This document shows, piece by piece, positions 11,049 through 20,060 of a DNA stretch of 64,000 nucleotides. Below the pieces are notes generated by a model. The model saw nothing but the letters and a program-made list of their open reading frames with translations, searched no databases and was not told the DNA's origin. Position numbers and translations under genes: made by a program. Origin of the DNA: Caryophanales bacterium UBA6768 (GTDB taxonomy: Bacteria > Bacillota > Bacilli > Bacillales_D > Amphibacillaceae); the NCBI GenBank assembly GCA_002453315.1, contig DKGO01000030.1, positions 1 to 64,000 of the forward strand. The letters run 5' to 3'. Numbering within the stretch: the first letter of the stretch is position 1; each line of letters starts with the position of its first letter.

Positions 11049-11089
11049 AAAAAACTGTGTATCTGATAAAACTAATACACAGTTTTTTT
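11049..11089. terminator. Bidirectional rho-independent terminator
   Basis: A 13-bp stem (AAAAACTGTGTAT at 11050-11062 with its complement at 11074-11086) is flanked by A and T runs on both sides. It can end both the rightward racemase operon and the leftward oxidase operon, whose last codon is at 11088. Confidence 0.9.
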
Positions 11090-11657
11090 AATGATTTATT
11101 TCTTCTTCTCTCCGATCAACAAACGCAAACTGTATAACGTACAACAACATAAATACAGTAATAAATAAAAAGCCCCAGCCTAACATTTTTTGTTCAGATT
11201 CTAAATAATTGTTACACACTTGAATTGGTGAATCGATATACAACCATGCCATCATCCCAAACATTGGAATATAGTTAAATACGATAAATCCCTTTGCGAT
11301 GGCACTTAATTTTGACCAACTATCATAAAGTACAATCCCTACTAAGAAGGGCAAACTTACAAACTTAAATATTTCAACTGAAGAGACAGTAATTGCTTCA
11401 TCCATTGCTCGGGGAATCATCCAGTACATCGTGACAAAATATACGAGTAAAATACCGGGAATTCCATTCTTATTCCATTGTTTGAAAAACCGTCCGCATC
11501 TCTTTTTAACGTATTCCCCCATAAATAATCCAGCTATAATTAGTAATGGAATTTGAATGAGCATATGGGTTAACATCCATGTCTCTAACAATTTAATTGT
11601 TGGTGGGAGGAGTAAAATGATATAAAGTAACAAGCCGTATATAAATCTTTTGATCAT
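11088..11657 (-). CDS. Membrane protein of the heme-copper reductase operon
   Basis: A 189-residue protein made almost entirely of about six hydrophobic segments with short loops, ending in a charged tail (DRREEE). No conserved metal-binding motif is evident. It is the third gene of the operon with CuA subunit II and the heme-copper subunit I, 27 nt downstream of the latter, with AGGAGGAG before ATG 11657. By position it could be a small accessory subunit or assembly factor of the reductase. I do not recognise the family. Confidence 0.6.
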   Translation of the reverse strand: MIKRFIYGLLLYIILLLPPTIKLLETWMLTHMLIQIPLLIIAGLFMGEYVKKRCGRFFKQWNKNGIPGILLVYFVTMYWMIPRAMDEAITVSSVEIFKFVSLPFLVGIVLYDSWSKLSAIAKGFIVFNYIPMFGMMAWLYIDSPIQVCNNYLESEQKMLGWGFLFITVFMLLYVIQFAFVDRREEEINH

Positions 11658-11684
11658 GTTATACTCCTCCTTTTCTGATATTAT

Positions 11685-13142
11685 TTAAGCTGTTTTATTT
11701 GTCACAATTTCTTTTTTACTTCCCATTAAATAACGAATAATTTGAATGAGAAATACTGATATTGATAGAATAAGGAATATTCCCGAAATACCACCAAATA
11801 CTGCTGGGGCCATCCATTCTTCAAAATGTTGTGCAAATTTTCTTGGTGTACTTAATGCTCCTGAAGTTAAAAATCCGAAACTAACCCCCATAATAGAAGC
11901 AATGTATAATACGTAAGCAATTTTTGATATTGAATTAGGTTTTAAGCCAACATCGATTTTCATTAAGTAAAACATAAACCCAAAAATCATTGCAACAACC
12001 CCGAGTCCCATATACATATGAAAATGGCCCGGTACCCACTTGGTATTATGCATGACATGGTTAACAATGATCGCCGAGTCTAATATTGCTGGAATTACTC
12101 CCGCAGTCCAACCAAACATCGAAACAAATATTAGTGCTGAAGCCATATCCCACTTTATACCAGATTTATAAATGATCATTAATGCTCCATAAGCTGTAAT
12201 GACAAGTACAGGAAGCCCGTTTGCAAAAGATAATACTTGTCCTAACACTAGTGCCCAAGATGGCATCACTGTATCTTGTAATAAATGGTGAGGATAAACG
12301 ATCATCGTAAAAATGGTCGACATTGTCCAGGCAATCAGGAAAGGCTTGTTCGACTTCCATGGACGTCCTGTTGAACGTGATAAAATTTCATATACAGCAA
12401 TTACTGCCATATAAATAGTTGAGTTAGCTAAAATATGACCGAATGCAAAAGTTAAATTTTTTGCTAGTAATGGATCAAATGTAAAGCTTGGATTTAACAC
12501 AGTAATTACGTTCATAATAATGACAATTGTTCCAGATATTAATGCTGCTGTATTAACGATGACAACCATTGTACTTGCAACAACTGTTGTTGGTGGAGCA
12601 TCGGCTTCTGACTTTTTACCGGAAATAACGTCCCATCCTAGTCCTTTTGCCAAACTTCCATAATTTTTTATAATTGCTCTTCCACAATCCAATAATAATA
12701 ATAATAACCCTAATCCAACTAATTGTAGACCTAGTAACCATAATAATGCACCGGCAGTTCCCCATGCTCCAGCAGAAATGGCTGGTAATGGATAAAGAAA
12801 TGTCCACGTACTAGAGTAGTCAAAACCAATAATTCCAACAATAATCATAACGACACCGATTAAAAACAATGTTAAATTGACCTTTAAAATCGATCTGCTC
12901 AATTGAACATAATGACTTAAAAAATACCACATAATTCCGGAAGTTGCTAATACCGCTGCCCCAATCATACCTGTGCCGTGTAAGGTTAGAAATTGATAAA
13001 AAGCAGCTGGTCCAAAATCAATGACTCCACCTTGCTGTAATAGCATTAACACACCAAACATCATCATTAAAATGACAACTGCTCCCGCAATTATTAGTTG
13101 TGTGATAATTGTATTATCTTTCGTTAATTTGACATGATTCAT
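11685..13142 (-). CDS. Heme-copper oxidoreductase subunit I lacking the TM6 Tyr (oxidase or CuA-type NO reductase)
   Basis: A 485-residue, 12-13 TM catalytic subunit. All six expected His ligands are there: H55 (LHGTGMIG) and H375 for the low-spin heme, H373 (GHFHM) for the high-spin heme, and H236, H285, H286 for CuB/FeB. In A- and B-type oxidases the TM6 His is followed by Pro and, at +4, by the cross-linked Tyr (GHPxVY). Here the segment is GHILANSTIY: no Pro, Asn at +4, and the first Tyr at +8. Loss of that Tyr is typical of nitric oxide reductase branches of the superfamily, such as the CuA-containing enzyme of Bacillus azotoformans. I therefore favour NO reductase, but an unusual ba3-like oxidase is possible. 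Downstream of subunit II and an FNR-like site. Confidence 0.85.
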   Translation of the reverse strand: MNHVKLTKDNTIITQLIIAGAVVILMMMFGVLMLLQQGGVIDFGPAAFYQFLTLHGTGMIGAAVLATSGIMWYFLSHYVQLSRSILKVNLTLFLIGVVMIIVGIIGFDYSSTWTFLYPLPAISAGAWGTAGALLWLLGLQLVGLGLLLLLLDCGRAIIKNYGSLAKGLGWDVISGKKSEADAPPTTVVASTMVVIVNTAALISGTIVIIMNVITVLNPSFTFDPLLAKNLTFAFGHILANSTIYMAVIAVYEILSRSTGRPWKSNKPFLIAWTMSTIFTMIVYPHHLLQDTVMPSWALVLGQVLSFANGLPVLVITAYGALMIIYKSGIKWDMASALIFVSMFGWTAGVIPAILDSAIIVNHVMHNTKWVPGHFHMYMGLGVVAMIFGFMFYLMKIDVGLKPNSISKIAYVLYIASIMGVSFGFLTSGALSTPRKFAQHFEEWMAPAVFGGISGIFLILSISVFLIQIIRYLMGSKKEIVTNKTA

Positions 13143-13167
13143 TTTACTCGTCCACTCCCATCTTTAT

Positions 13168-13689
13168 TTACTTTACTTCAAATTCTAATTTCATTAAATG
13201 ATGGCCTAAGCCACAATATTCAAGACATAATACTTGATAAGTTCCTGGTTTTTCAAAAGTTAGATAAAATGAGTTTTCATAATCTGGCATTGCTTGAGTT
13301 TGGGCAATCAAATCCATTTCTGAATTATATATACCGAATCCATGGGTCACATCCCGAGTAGTCACATTAAATTTCACCGTATCCCCTACTGAAAATTCTT
13401 CTTGGGACATTTCAAAGCCAAATTGAAAAGCTTCAGCATCAACTTCAATTATGTCTGCACTTTGTACATGGGATGGTTCATTAAAAGGTAGCTCTCTTAA
13501 TGTATATATCGTTACAACTAACATTAAAATAACGAGCAATACACCATAAATGGAACGTGCTTTATACCATTTTTTTATGATTGGTTGATAATCTTGACTG
13601 TCTTTAGATTTTATTGCCACCCATAAAAAAACTCCCGCAATAAGTAAAATAAAAAATAAAGTTGTAAACCATACGACAATTTGTATCAA
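13168..13689 (-). CDS. CuA-containing subunit II of the heme-copper reductase
   Basis: A membrane-anchored cupredoxin subunit of about 173 residues that passes electrons to subunit I. It has two N-terminal hydrophobic segments and then an extracytoplasmic domain with all CuA ligands: the His in DVTHGFGIY and the motif CLEYCGLGHHLM (Cys-x3-Cys-x3-His-x2-Met). The frame opens at ATG 13716, but no ribosome site precedes that. A strong AGGAGGAGG lies at about 13696-13704, seven nt before TTG 13689, so I take TTG as the start. First gene of the operon; subunit I begins 25 nt downstream. Confidence 0.85.
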   Translation of the reverse strand: MIQIVVWFTTLFFILLIAGVFLWVAIKSKDSQDYQPIIKKWYKARSIYGVLLVILMLVVTIYTLRELPFNEPSHVQSADIIEVDAEAFQFGFEMSQEEFSVGDTVKFNVTTRDVTHGFGIYNSEMDLIAQTQAMPDYENSFYLTFEKPGTYQVLCLEYCGLGHHLMKLEFEVK

Positions 13690-13740
13690 TATTATTCCTC
13701 CTCCTACTTCTAACATTTTAAAAGTGAATATAAACTCATT

Positions 13741-13790
13741 TATCTATATCATAAAAAAAAAACGATAGAATAAGTGTGATTTAAATCACT
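13741..13790 (-). promoter_or_regulatory. FNR-like box and class II promoter of the reductase operon
   Basis: TGTGATTTAAATCACT (13775-13790) matches the Bacillus Fnr/Crp-family consensus TGTGA-N6-TCACA at nine of ten fixed bases. On the minus strand TATGAT (13753-13748) is a good -10. Putting the start at 13741 centres the box exactly at -41.5, the class II activator spacing. This suggests oxygen-limited induction. The same palindrome is also the inner stem of the terminator described at this place, so the reading is not certain. Confidence 0.6.
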
Positions 13791-13807
13791 GCTTTTCTAT
13801 CATTTTT
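13751..13807 (-). terminator. Terminator of minJ
   Basis: On the minus strand AATGATAGAA pairs with TTCTATCGTT around an inner palindrome, GTGATTTAAATCAC, followed by a run of eleven T. It sits about 50 bp past the minJ stop codon. Its inner stem doubles as the FNR-like box of the next operon. Confidence 0.75.
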
Positions 13808-13857
13808 AACTGTATACGACAAATTAGTTAACTTTTAATTGAAGAAAATTCCAATAA

Positions 13858-15060
13858 TCAATTACTTTTGCGATGACGTCGGTATGGTGCTTCTGGAAAA
13901 GATAATCCAAGTTCATAATGATCTTCCTCAAAAAATGCACTCGTAACAAATCTCACTTCCCCATGTACATCTAAAACCTCCAGTTTAAAAAAAGCCCCAC
14001 TATTTTGTAACGCTTCATAAAATTCATTCGTATTCCTTACTAACTGATCATTCACCTTAACAATCGTTTCCCCGACTGATATGCTTAACCGGTCTGCGGG
14101 TCCATCAGGTTTAACGGCTAACACTCTTATTCCACGATTTAACAACGTAAAATAAGGTGGTTTTTTTTGGTCATTTAATGTATAGCGATATTTTATATAT
14201 TCCCTTCCTATGATCGCTATAACAATTGAAAGCAACGAAAGGATGGGTAAATAAATGCTAGCAATCGACAATAACATGACAATTAAAGCTAATATCATGA
14301 TAGATTGGAAATATTTCCTTACTATTTTAAATGGCAATGCTCCCTGTAAACGAATATGAAATCCGATTAAAAAAGGAAATAATAACATTTGAAAAGAATG
14401 ATCGCCGAGATTTACTAATGGAAAAATTGGTTCAATTCCATTCAACATAGTTGATGGTATAAACAAAAAGAAAGGAATAATTGCCATTTTCTTTGCATGT
14501 TGTTCACCAACCCAACTCCCTCTTTGACTACGATATAACGAAGGATACGTCGGTTCTTTTGCGTTTTTTCTGATTAGAAATGCTTCCGAAAGTAATAAGA
14601 CAGACATCAGGATAGAAAGACTTGTTAAAATATGAACTGAAGTTAATGAAAATGAAATATATTCCTCCATAAAATGCAATGGTAATAAAGGGAGCAATAA
14701 AACTAATAAAAAGGTGATTCCTATCGTATAACTTGCAGACAACATGGAGAGTGAACCAAATAAACTTAAAATTATCGTTACAAAAATCATTAAAATAATA
14801 ATTTCCCTTGATAAAACAAGACCAAAAATAATGGATAATACCGAAATAATGACACCAAATGTTATCGATATAACCCACGTTTTTTTAATTTCAGAAAATA
14901 ATGGGTAAATTTTCGATGCGAAATTATTTCTTTCATTTTTTATACGTTTTTTACTAATGACTAATAGTAATAGGAATGACCAGTATAATATCGGATTTAA
15001 AAATACCATCATCATTCCTTTTAAAAGTTCATACCCCCACGTTTCTAGCAAGTTATTCAC
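13858..15060 (-). CDS. minJ: MinJ, polar division-site bridging protein
   Basis: A 400-residue membrane protein with about eight hydrophobic segments over the first 290 residues and a C-terminal PDZ domain (IRVLAVKPDGPADRLSISVGE, then VKVNDQLVRNTNEFYEALQ). Length, topology and position beside ctpB and upstream of uvrBA match B. subtilis MinJ (YvjD). MinJ tethers MinD to DivIVA at the poles and septum and so restricts division to midcell; it also affects swarming. It follows ctpB by 112 bp and is probably co-transcribed with it. Confidence 0.85.
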   Translation of the reverse strand: MNNLLETWGYELLKGMMMVFLNPILYWSFLLLLVISKKRIKNERNNFASKIYPLFSEIKKTWVISITFGVIISVLSIIFGLVLSREIIILMIFVTIILSLFGSLSMLSASYTIGITFLLVLLLPLLPLHFMEEYISFSLTSVHILTSLSILMSVLLLSEAFLIRKNAKEPTYPSLYRSQRGSWVGEQHAKKMAIIPFFLFIPSTMLNGIEPIFPLVNLGDHSFQMLLFPFLIGFHIRLQGALPFKIVRKYFQSIMILALIVMLLSIASIYLPILSLLSIVIAIIGREYIKYRYTLNDQKKPPYFTLLNRGIRVLAVKPDGPADRLSISVGETIVKVNDQLVRNTNEFYEALQNSGAFFKLEVLDVHGEVRFVTSAFFEEDHYELGLSFPEAPYRRHRKSN

Positions 15061-15172
15061 CCTCTATGCGATATCTAGTTTTAAAATTCTAGAAAAGTAC
15101 TGATTTATTTAATACTATGTTAAATGTTATATGATGTTTAACCATTACCCACTAATCTTAATAATATGCTGT

Positions 15173-16615
15173 TTATTGATACAACATTTCTAGTGCTTTT
15201 TTTAATTGTAAATCATTCTCTTCATTACGCATTTCTTCAATAATTGTCATTTCCAAAGTAGAATATGTTTCCCTATCAATTTGACCTGTTACATTTAAGT
15301 CATTATCCTCCTGGAATGTGCGAACAATCCCTTGCATATCATGGTCAAAATATCCGTCTGTTCGGATTTTATCATATCCGATTCCTTCGAGCATTTGCTG
15401 TACTGTTTTAATTTTTTCATTTGATTGTTCCAATTTTAATGGTTCATCTATCCTAATGGGTGAAATATAAAAAAAGTCGGGTTGATTTTGTTCTATTGTT
15501 GGTTCTACCCCAACTTCATTAATCCAATTTCCCTTTGGAGATAACCATTTATAAAATGTTAATTTTAATGTACTTCCATCCCCTAGAGGTACTGCTTGTT
15601 GTACAGTCCCTTTCCCAAAGGTAGTTTTACCAACAATTTCATAATCAATTTCCTTCATCGCCACTGCTAAAATTTCAGATGCTGAGGCACTTCCTTCATC
15701 GACTAATATACTGATTGGATATGGTTTCTTTTTATCCAATGTCGAGTAATATTTTTTTATTTCACCATTTCGATCTTCCCTTTGTAAATATGGGATATCT
15801 TTCGGAATGAATTGTTTTAAAATTTCTTCAATTGAATCAAGTAGACCGCCGGGATTTCCACGCACATCAATGATGAGTCCATCTAATCCTTCACTTTCCA
15901 ATTCTTCCAAATACGTGAAAAATTCATCAGCTGTCGTTTCTGAAAATGATGTGATATCAATTATTCCCGTATTTTTTCCGTTAAAATTCTTCGTTTCAAC
16001 ATGGACTGTTTCGATTGGGATATCGTCACGAATTATAGTGATTTCAAAGGAATCCGACTGTCCTGCACGTTGGACTAAAAGAGTGACTTCAGAGCCCTTT
16101 TTACCCCTAATTTTTTCAACTGCTTCATGTAATTCTAATCCCTCTAATGATTCTCCATTTACTTGTAATATTTGATCATTAGGTCTTAAACCAGCCTTTT
16201 CCGCAGGTGAATTTTTAATTGGTGAAACAATGGTGACATTACCATCTAACAATGTTACCTCTGCACCAATCCCCTGAAATGATGATTGGATCTGTTCATT
16301 AAATCGCTCCATTGATTCAGCATCCATATAACTACTATAGGGATCATCAAGCGTTTCAATCATCCCATTAATGGCCCCTTCGAATAATTGGTTTTCATCA
16401 ATATCCTCTATAAAATGTTCGTTAATTAAATTGAAGGTTTTCATTACTTTATTTAATTGTTCCTGTGATATATTCGATTCATCTGATTGATCAATGGAAA
16501 TCGGGCTTTTTTCCAATTTGGGAGCAAAAAAATTCAAGGCAGTATACGCTCCTAAAAATCCAACAAAAAAGGTAAATATGACAAAAATAATTAAATCACG
16601 AAATTTAAAATTCAT
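15173..16615 (-). CDS. ctpB: Carboxyl-terminal processing protease CtpB (S41)
   Basis: A 480-residue secreted serine protease. It has an N-terminal membrane anchor (FVIFTFFVGFLGAYTALNFF), a PDZ domain (residues about 95-180, GIGAEVTLLDG, SPAEKAGLRPNDQILQVNG), the S41 domain with the catalytic Ser in EGSASASEIL and Lys in TTFGKGTVQQ, and a C-terminal peptidoglycan-binding-like repeat (VQQMLEGIGYD..DGYFD). B. subtilis CtpB has the same length and neighbours and cuts SpoIVFA during sporulation signalling, which suggests a spore former. The 400 bp upstream hold an insertion scar. Confidence 0.93.
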   Translation of the reverse strand: MNFKFRDLIIFVIFTFFVGFLGAYTALNFFAPKLEKSPISIDQSDESNISQEQLNKVMKTFNLINEHFIEDIDENQLFEGAINGMIETLDDPYSSYMDAESMERFNEQIQSSFQGIGAEVTLLDGNVTIVSPIKNSPAEKAGLRPNDQILQVNGESLEGLELHEAVEKIRGKKGSEVTLLVQRAGQSDSFEITIIRDDIPIETVHVETKNFNGKNTGIIDITSFSETTADEFFTYLEELESEGLDGLIIDVRGNPGGLLDSIEEILKQFIPKDIPYLQREDRNGEIKKYYSTLDKKKPYPISILVDEGSASASEILAVAMKEIDYEIVGKTTFGKGTVQQAVPLGDGSTLKLTFYKWLSPKGNWINEVGVEPTIEQNQPDFFYISPIRIDEPLKLEQSNEKIKTVQQMLEGIGYDKIRTDGYFDHDMQGIVRTFQEDNDLNVTGQIDRETYSTLEMTIIEEMRNEENDLQLKKALEMLYQ

Positions 16616-16803
16616 TTGTACACCTCAATAACTTAAAATACGTTCTTCATACATTTTATCACAATCATTGTGCTGTTTAAACTTTTGAAAGTAAAACCTT
16701 ATAATAAAGAAAACATAATTAGGTGAATCAATTTCATAATTACTCTTTTTAAAAAGTTGCAGATTAACAGAATTCATAAATATAAATTTAAAATATTCTT
16801 TTC

Positions 16804-16970
16804 TGTGTTTACCGGCTTCACTTCGCTTTCCACAGTCATCGCCTTTACTAATTTAATACGTTTGATAAACTTATTAAATGGATTTTCGGCTGTTGGGGCT
16901 GCGCTAAACGCTCATCCCACCGAAAACATTTGCTTTTCCTGTAGGAGTCTCCGTGAAGCCGGTGTTCACA
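16804..16970. repeat. Intergenic element with 18-bp inverted ends
   Basis: The arms at 16804-16821 and 16953-16970 are inverted copies of each other. The core ACCGGCTTCAC/GTGAAGCCGGT is perfect over 11 bp and the outer part has three mismatches. The interior is relatively GC-rich (CGGCTGTTGGGGCTGCGCT) and contains CAGTCATCGCC. A related stretch (CATCGCCTGTACGGCTGGGGCTG) occurs near 26795. It resembles a decayed dispersed repeat next to a dead transposase gene. Confidence 0.55.
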
Positions 16971-16994
16971 CAGGCTTTATTCTTTACAATTAAG

Positions 16995-17521
16995 CAACCT
17001 GATTTCGGCTTGTTCTTGTAACCATTGATCACGCTAAGCTTTAGGTTTTCTACCACGTTTCTTAGGCTCCCTTGGCACTTCTCCCTTTTTCTTAGTTAGT
17101 TCTTTATCACGGGCTCCAAAATGTGTGGCATCAATAGCAACAGTATCGTTGATAATAAAATCTTCTTTTATTGCTTGAACAACCAGTTGTTCTTGAGTAT
17201 TCTCTAAGATGTTGGTTTCACTCAGTTTTGTCAAAAGCATAGAATAAGAAGCTCCTGACGGAACAGCATCTGAAACAAGGAAACCACAGTTGAGTTTAAA
17301 GGCAATATCATCGTCGGGATGTGCCCAACATATCGAATGAAAACAGAAATAACCATTGCTGCATAATTCAGTTCTGTTGGTACAACCAATCTTGACTTTT
17401 TAATCACTTCATAATAAATGACAACCATATTAATGGCTGAAATGATGGCATCATACTTTTGGGTTGCATATCTGTAAAGTTCCCGGATGCTAAATAAACT
17501 AGGTTGTCGTATAATGATCAT
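16995..17521 (-). pseudogene. Decayed N-terminal part of a DDE transposase (IS1182-like)
   Basis: Reading from 17521, the first frame gives IIIRQPSLFSIRELYRYATQ and ends its similarity at RYVGHIPT. After a small deletion the homology resumes in another frame (DDIAFKLNCGFLVSDAVPSG, then MLLTKLSETN, AIDATHFGARD and KKRGRKPKA). An in-frame TAG follows at about 17034, after which similarity continues briefly (RDQWLQEQAE). The catalytic C-terminal half is missing. This is an insertion-sequence remnant of the type common in Bacillaceae; the family name is from memory. It lies between the M23 hydrolase gene and ctpB and would have split the usual gene run. Confidence 0.8.
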
Positions 17522-17656
17522 AGGAAGTATTCCTCCAATCTCTTTGGATAGTATGATCTAACTGCCATTATACAGGATTTGGGGAGGCACTTCCTTTTTC
17601 AACTTTTTAAAGCCTTGCCCAGCATGGGCTTGAAATTATGAAATTTACTCAGTTAA

Positions 17657-17710
17657 TAAAAAATATCCCTTGTAATAAAATTGAAATACTTTATTACAGG
17701 GGATAAAAAT
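17657..17710 (-). terminator. Terminator of the M23 hydrolase gene
   Basis: A long stem on the minus strand (TATCCCcTGTAATAAA pairing with TTTATTACAaGGGATA) is followed by TTTTTTATT. It lies just past the stop codon at 17746. Confidence 0.9.
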
Positions 17711-17745
17711 TTAATAATCATGTTTATTAGGATAATCATCAAAAT

Positions 17746-19068
17746 TTAATTGAAATATTGCAGTGGATTAACAGGATTTTTATATCCGCCGGGATGAACC
17801 TCGAAGTGTAAATGTGGACCACTTGAATCCCCGCTTGACCCCATTGCCCCAATAATATCTCCTTGATTCACCGCTTGACCAACCGATACATTAATACTAT
17901 TTAAATGACCATAAACTGTAGTAGATGAACCGTGCACTAACATTATATGATTCCCAAGACCCGAATTACTATATTCAACCGTGGATACAATACCCGACGC
18001 TGCGGCATAAATATTTTCTCCATATCTTCCTGGGGTTGATGCACCAATATCCACTCCATTATGTGGTCTGGGATATCCAAATATAGGGTGAAATCTATTT
18101 GGATTAAAATGTGATGTTATTCTTTTAGAATCCGTAGGCCAAATGTATTGTCCATTGCCCTTAATTGGATTACCTTGGTTATTTGAGTTATTTTGTTGTT
18201 CCTGTTCTTGTGCTCTCTTTTTTTCTTCTATACTTTTATTTGCTAATCTTTTGGCTTCCTCAATATATTTTGCTTGACTATCAATTAGTTTCTGTTCTTC
18301 TTCAACAGTTAAACTATGATCCTCTAATTCCTCAAATTCTTTAGCTAATTTCTCCTTCAATTCAGCCTGATTTGCCTTCTGACTATCCAAATCCTTTTTC
18401 ATCTGTACTAGTTCTACCTTTTGCTTTTCCAATTGTTCTTTTTGTTTTTTAACCTCTTTTTGATGCTCTGAAACTTCTTTCTCTTTCTCTATTAGAGCAA
18501 ACTGGTCTTGTTCTAATTGTTTCATTAATGATTTGTCAGAATCCATAATCGTACTTACTGTTGTTGAACGACTAATTAGATCCCCGAAACTATTAGAACC
18601 AAATATTACAGTTATGTAATTAACAAACCCTCCACTTTCCTGAATAGAGCGTAACCTATCTTTTAATAGATTTAGTCTATCATTAATTTTGACCTTTAAT
18701 TCTGTCGTTTCCTTATTTAATTGTTTTATATTTTTTTCTAATTCATTTATTTCCTCATCAGTTTCTGTTATCTCATTTTCTTTTTCTTTTATACTAGAGT
18801 TAGTTGATGAAATTTTGTTGTCTATTTCATTGATTTTCGACTGAATGGATTGTTGTTTCTCCTTGTTCTCATTCATTTCTGATTCAATTTCTTGTTTTTC
18901 ACCGGAAATGCTGCGTTTTTCGCTTTTTAATTCCTTCTGTTCTTTGTCTAATTCATTCAGTTCCTCTTCTAGTTCTTGAATAGTTTTTGCTGATACAGAA
19001 TGATTAAACATAGATATGGGTAGCATAACGATTCCAATAATGATGATCAATTTATATGCTAGTCTCAC
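17746..19068 (-). CDS. Coiled-coil M23 peptidoglycan hydrolase (EnvC/PcsB-like)
   Basis: A secreted protein of 440 residues. It has a signal peptide (IIIIGIVMLPISMFNHSVSA), a Glu/Lys-rich coiled coil over residues about 28-290, a short Asn/Gln linker and a C-terminal M23/LytM domain (about 315-440). The zinc ligands are intact: HNGVDIG, HGSS..VYGHL and HLHFEV. It is directly downstream of ftsEX. FtsEX usually activates such coiled-coil hydrolases at the septum or side wall (EnvC, PcsB, CwlO), so this is the probable FtsEX client. The start is GTG 19068 behind GGGGG. Confidence 0.92.
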   Translation of the reverse strand: MRLAYKLIIIIGIVMLPISMFNHSVSAKTIQELEEELNELDKEQKELKSEKRSISGEKQEIESEMNENKEKQQSIQSKINEIDNKISSTNSSIKEKENEITETDEEINELEKNIKQLNKETTELKVKINDRLNLLKDRLRSIQESGGFVNYITVIFGSNSFGDLISRSTTVSTIMDSDKSLMKQLEQDQFALIEKEKEVSEHQKEVKKQKEQLEKQKVELVQMKKDLDSQKANQAELKEKLAKEFEELEDHSLTVEEEQKLIDSQAKYIEEAKRLANKSIEEKKRAQEQEQQNNSNNQGNPIKGNGQYIWPTDSKRITSHFNPNRFHPIFGYPRPHNGVDIGASTPGRYGENIYAAASGIVSTVEYSNSGLGNHIMLVHGSSTTVYGHLNSINVSVGQAVNQGDIIGAMGSSGDSSGPHLHFEVHPGGYKNPVNPLQYFN

Positions 19069-19166
19069 GTCATTACCCCCCTATTAAACTAATTAAAATT
19101 TTATCTACCTATACCTTTCATTCAATACGACTTCATTTTCAATCCTATAAAATATTTACTAGTTTC

Positions 19167-20060
19167 TTATACCCTTAAAAACTTTCGGACACTCATTAAA
19201 CATCCCCAGACCCCTATAAATGCCCCAATCAATAATATAATACCTGACAACTGCCAAATAAATGGGTTATATGGTAGGAAATTTACAAAATGGAAGGTTT
19301 TTTGTTCGCTTAAACTATCAAATAAAAACTTATATCCGATTGAAATAAGAGCAATAGGTACGATTGATCCGAATATACCTAATAGAAGACCTTCAACAAA
19401 AAATGGCCCTCTTATAAAGGAATTCGTTGCCCCTACTAGTTTCATAATACCAATCTCCCTACTCCGTGCCATAATCGTCAACTTGATAGTATTAGAGATT
19501 AAAAACATTGCAGTGAGCACAAGTCCAACAATTAATACGATACCAATGGTGCGTGCATACTGATTAAATTTAAATAATTTTGGAATAACTTCTTGTCCAT
19601 AATTAACCCGGTATACATTATCCATTTTTTCAATTTTGGTAGCTACCATTTCTGTATCTTGTGGTAGGGTCGTTTTAACTATATAAGCATGGTTTAGTGG
19701 GTTGTCCTCTTCTATCATCGACCAAACTTGTCCATCTTCTCCCATACCTTGAATTAATTCTAGCAATTCATCATCTTTCGATGAAAACACCACATTTTCT
19801 ACTTCAGGAATCGACTCTATCTCACTTGCCAAATCAACAATATCTTGTTCATCTGCTGTTAATTCAATTAATGTTTTAATTTCAACATCTTCTTCAACTT
19901 TTTTAGCCATTTGGTTAATATTCAATATAAGTGTGATAAAAGTACCCACTAATACTAGACTTACGGTTACTGCCCCTATTGAAGCTACGGACATCCAACC
20001 ATTTCGAACTATATTCTTCATTCCTTCACGAAAATGCCTCGTGAGTGTTTTAAATTTCAT
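19167..20060 (-). CDS. ftsX: Cell division ABC transporter permease FtsX
   Basis: A 297-residue membrane protein with the FtsX plan: a cytoplasmic N-terminal stretch (TRHFREGMKNIVRNGWMS), TM1, an extracellular domain (about 50-160) and three C-terminal TM segments with the permease signature ARSREIGIMKLVGATN. With FtsE it transmits ATP hydrolysis to a peptidoglycan hydrolase outside the cell. The frame reaches 20093, but ATG 20060 has AAGGAG upstream and gives the family length. It overlaps the end of ftsE by 11 bp. Confidence 0.95.
   Translation of the reverse strand: MKFKTLTRHFREGMKNIVRNGWMSVASIGAVTVSLVLVGTFITLILNINQMAKKVEEDVEIKTLIELTADEQDIVDLASEIESIPEVENVVFSSKDDELLELIQGMGEDGQVWSMIEEDNPLNHAYIVKTTLPQDTEMVATKIEKMDNVYRVNYGQEVIPKLFKFNQYARTIGIVLIVGLVLTAMFLISNTIKLTIMARSREIGIMKLVGATNSFIRGPFFVEGLLLGIFGSIVPIALISIGYKFLFDSLSEQKTFHFVNFLPYNPFIWQLSGIILLIGAFIGVWGCLMSVRKFLRV

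Noticed and set aside
11685..13142. Ordinary ba3-type cytochrome c oxidase call for subunit I
   Set aside because: The GHPxVY motif with its Tyr is absent, so a plain oxidase label would hide the key feature; kept as the alternative.
16757..16993. 78-codon frame on the plus strand upstream of ctpB
   Set aside because: It runs through the inverted-repeat element, has no ribosome site and no recognisable protein features.
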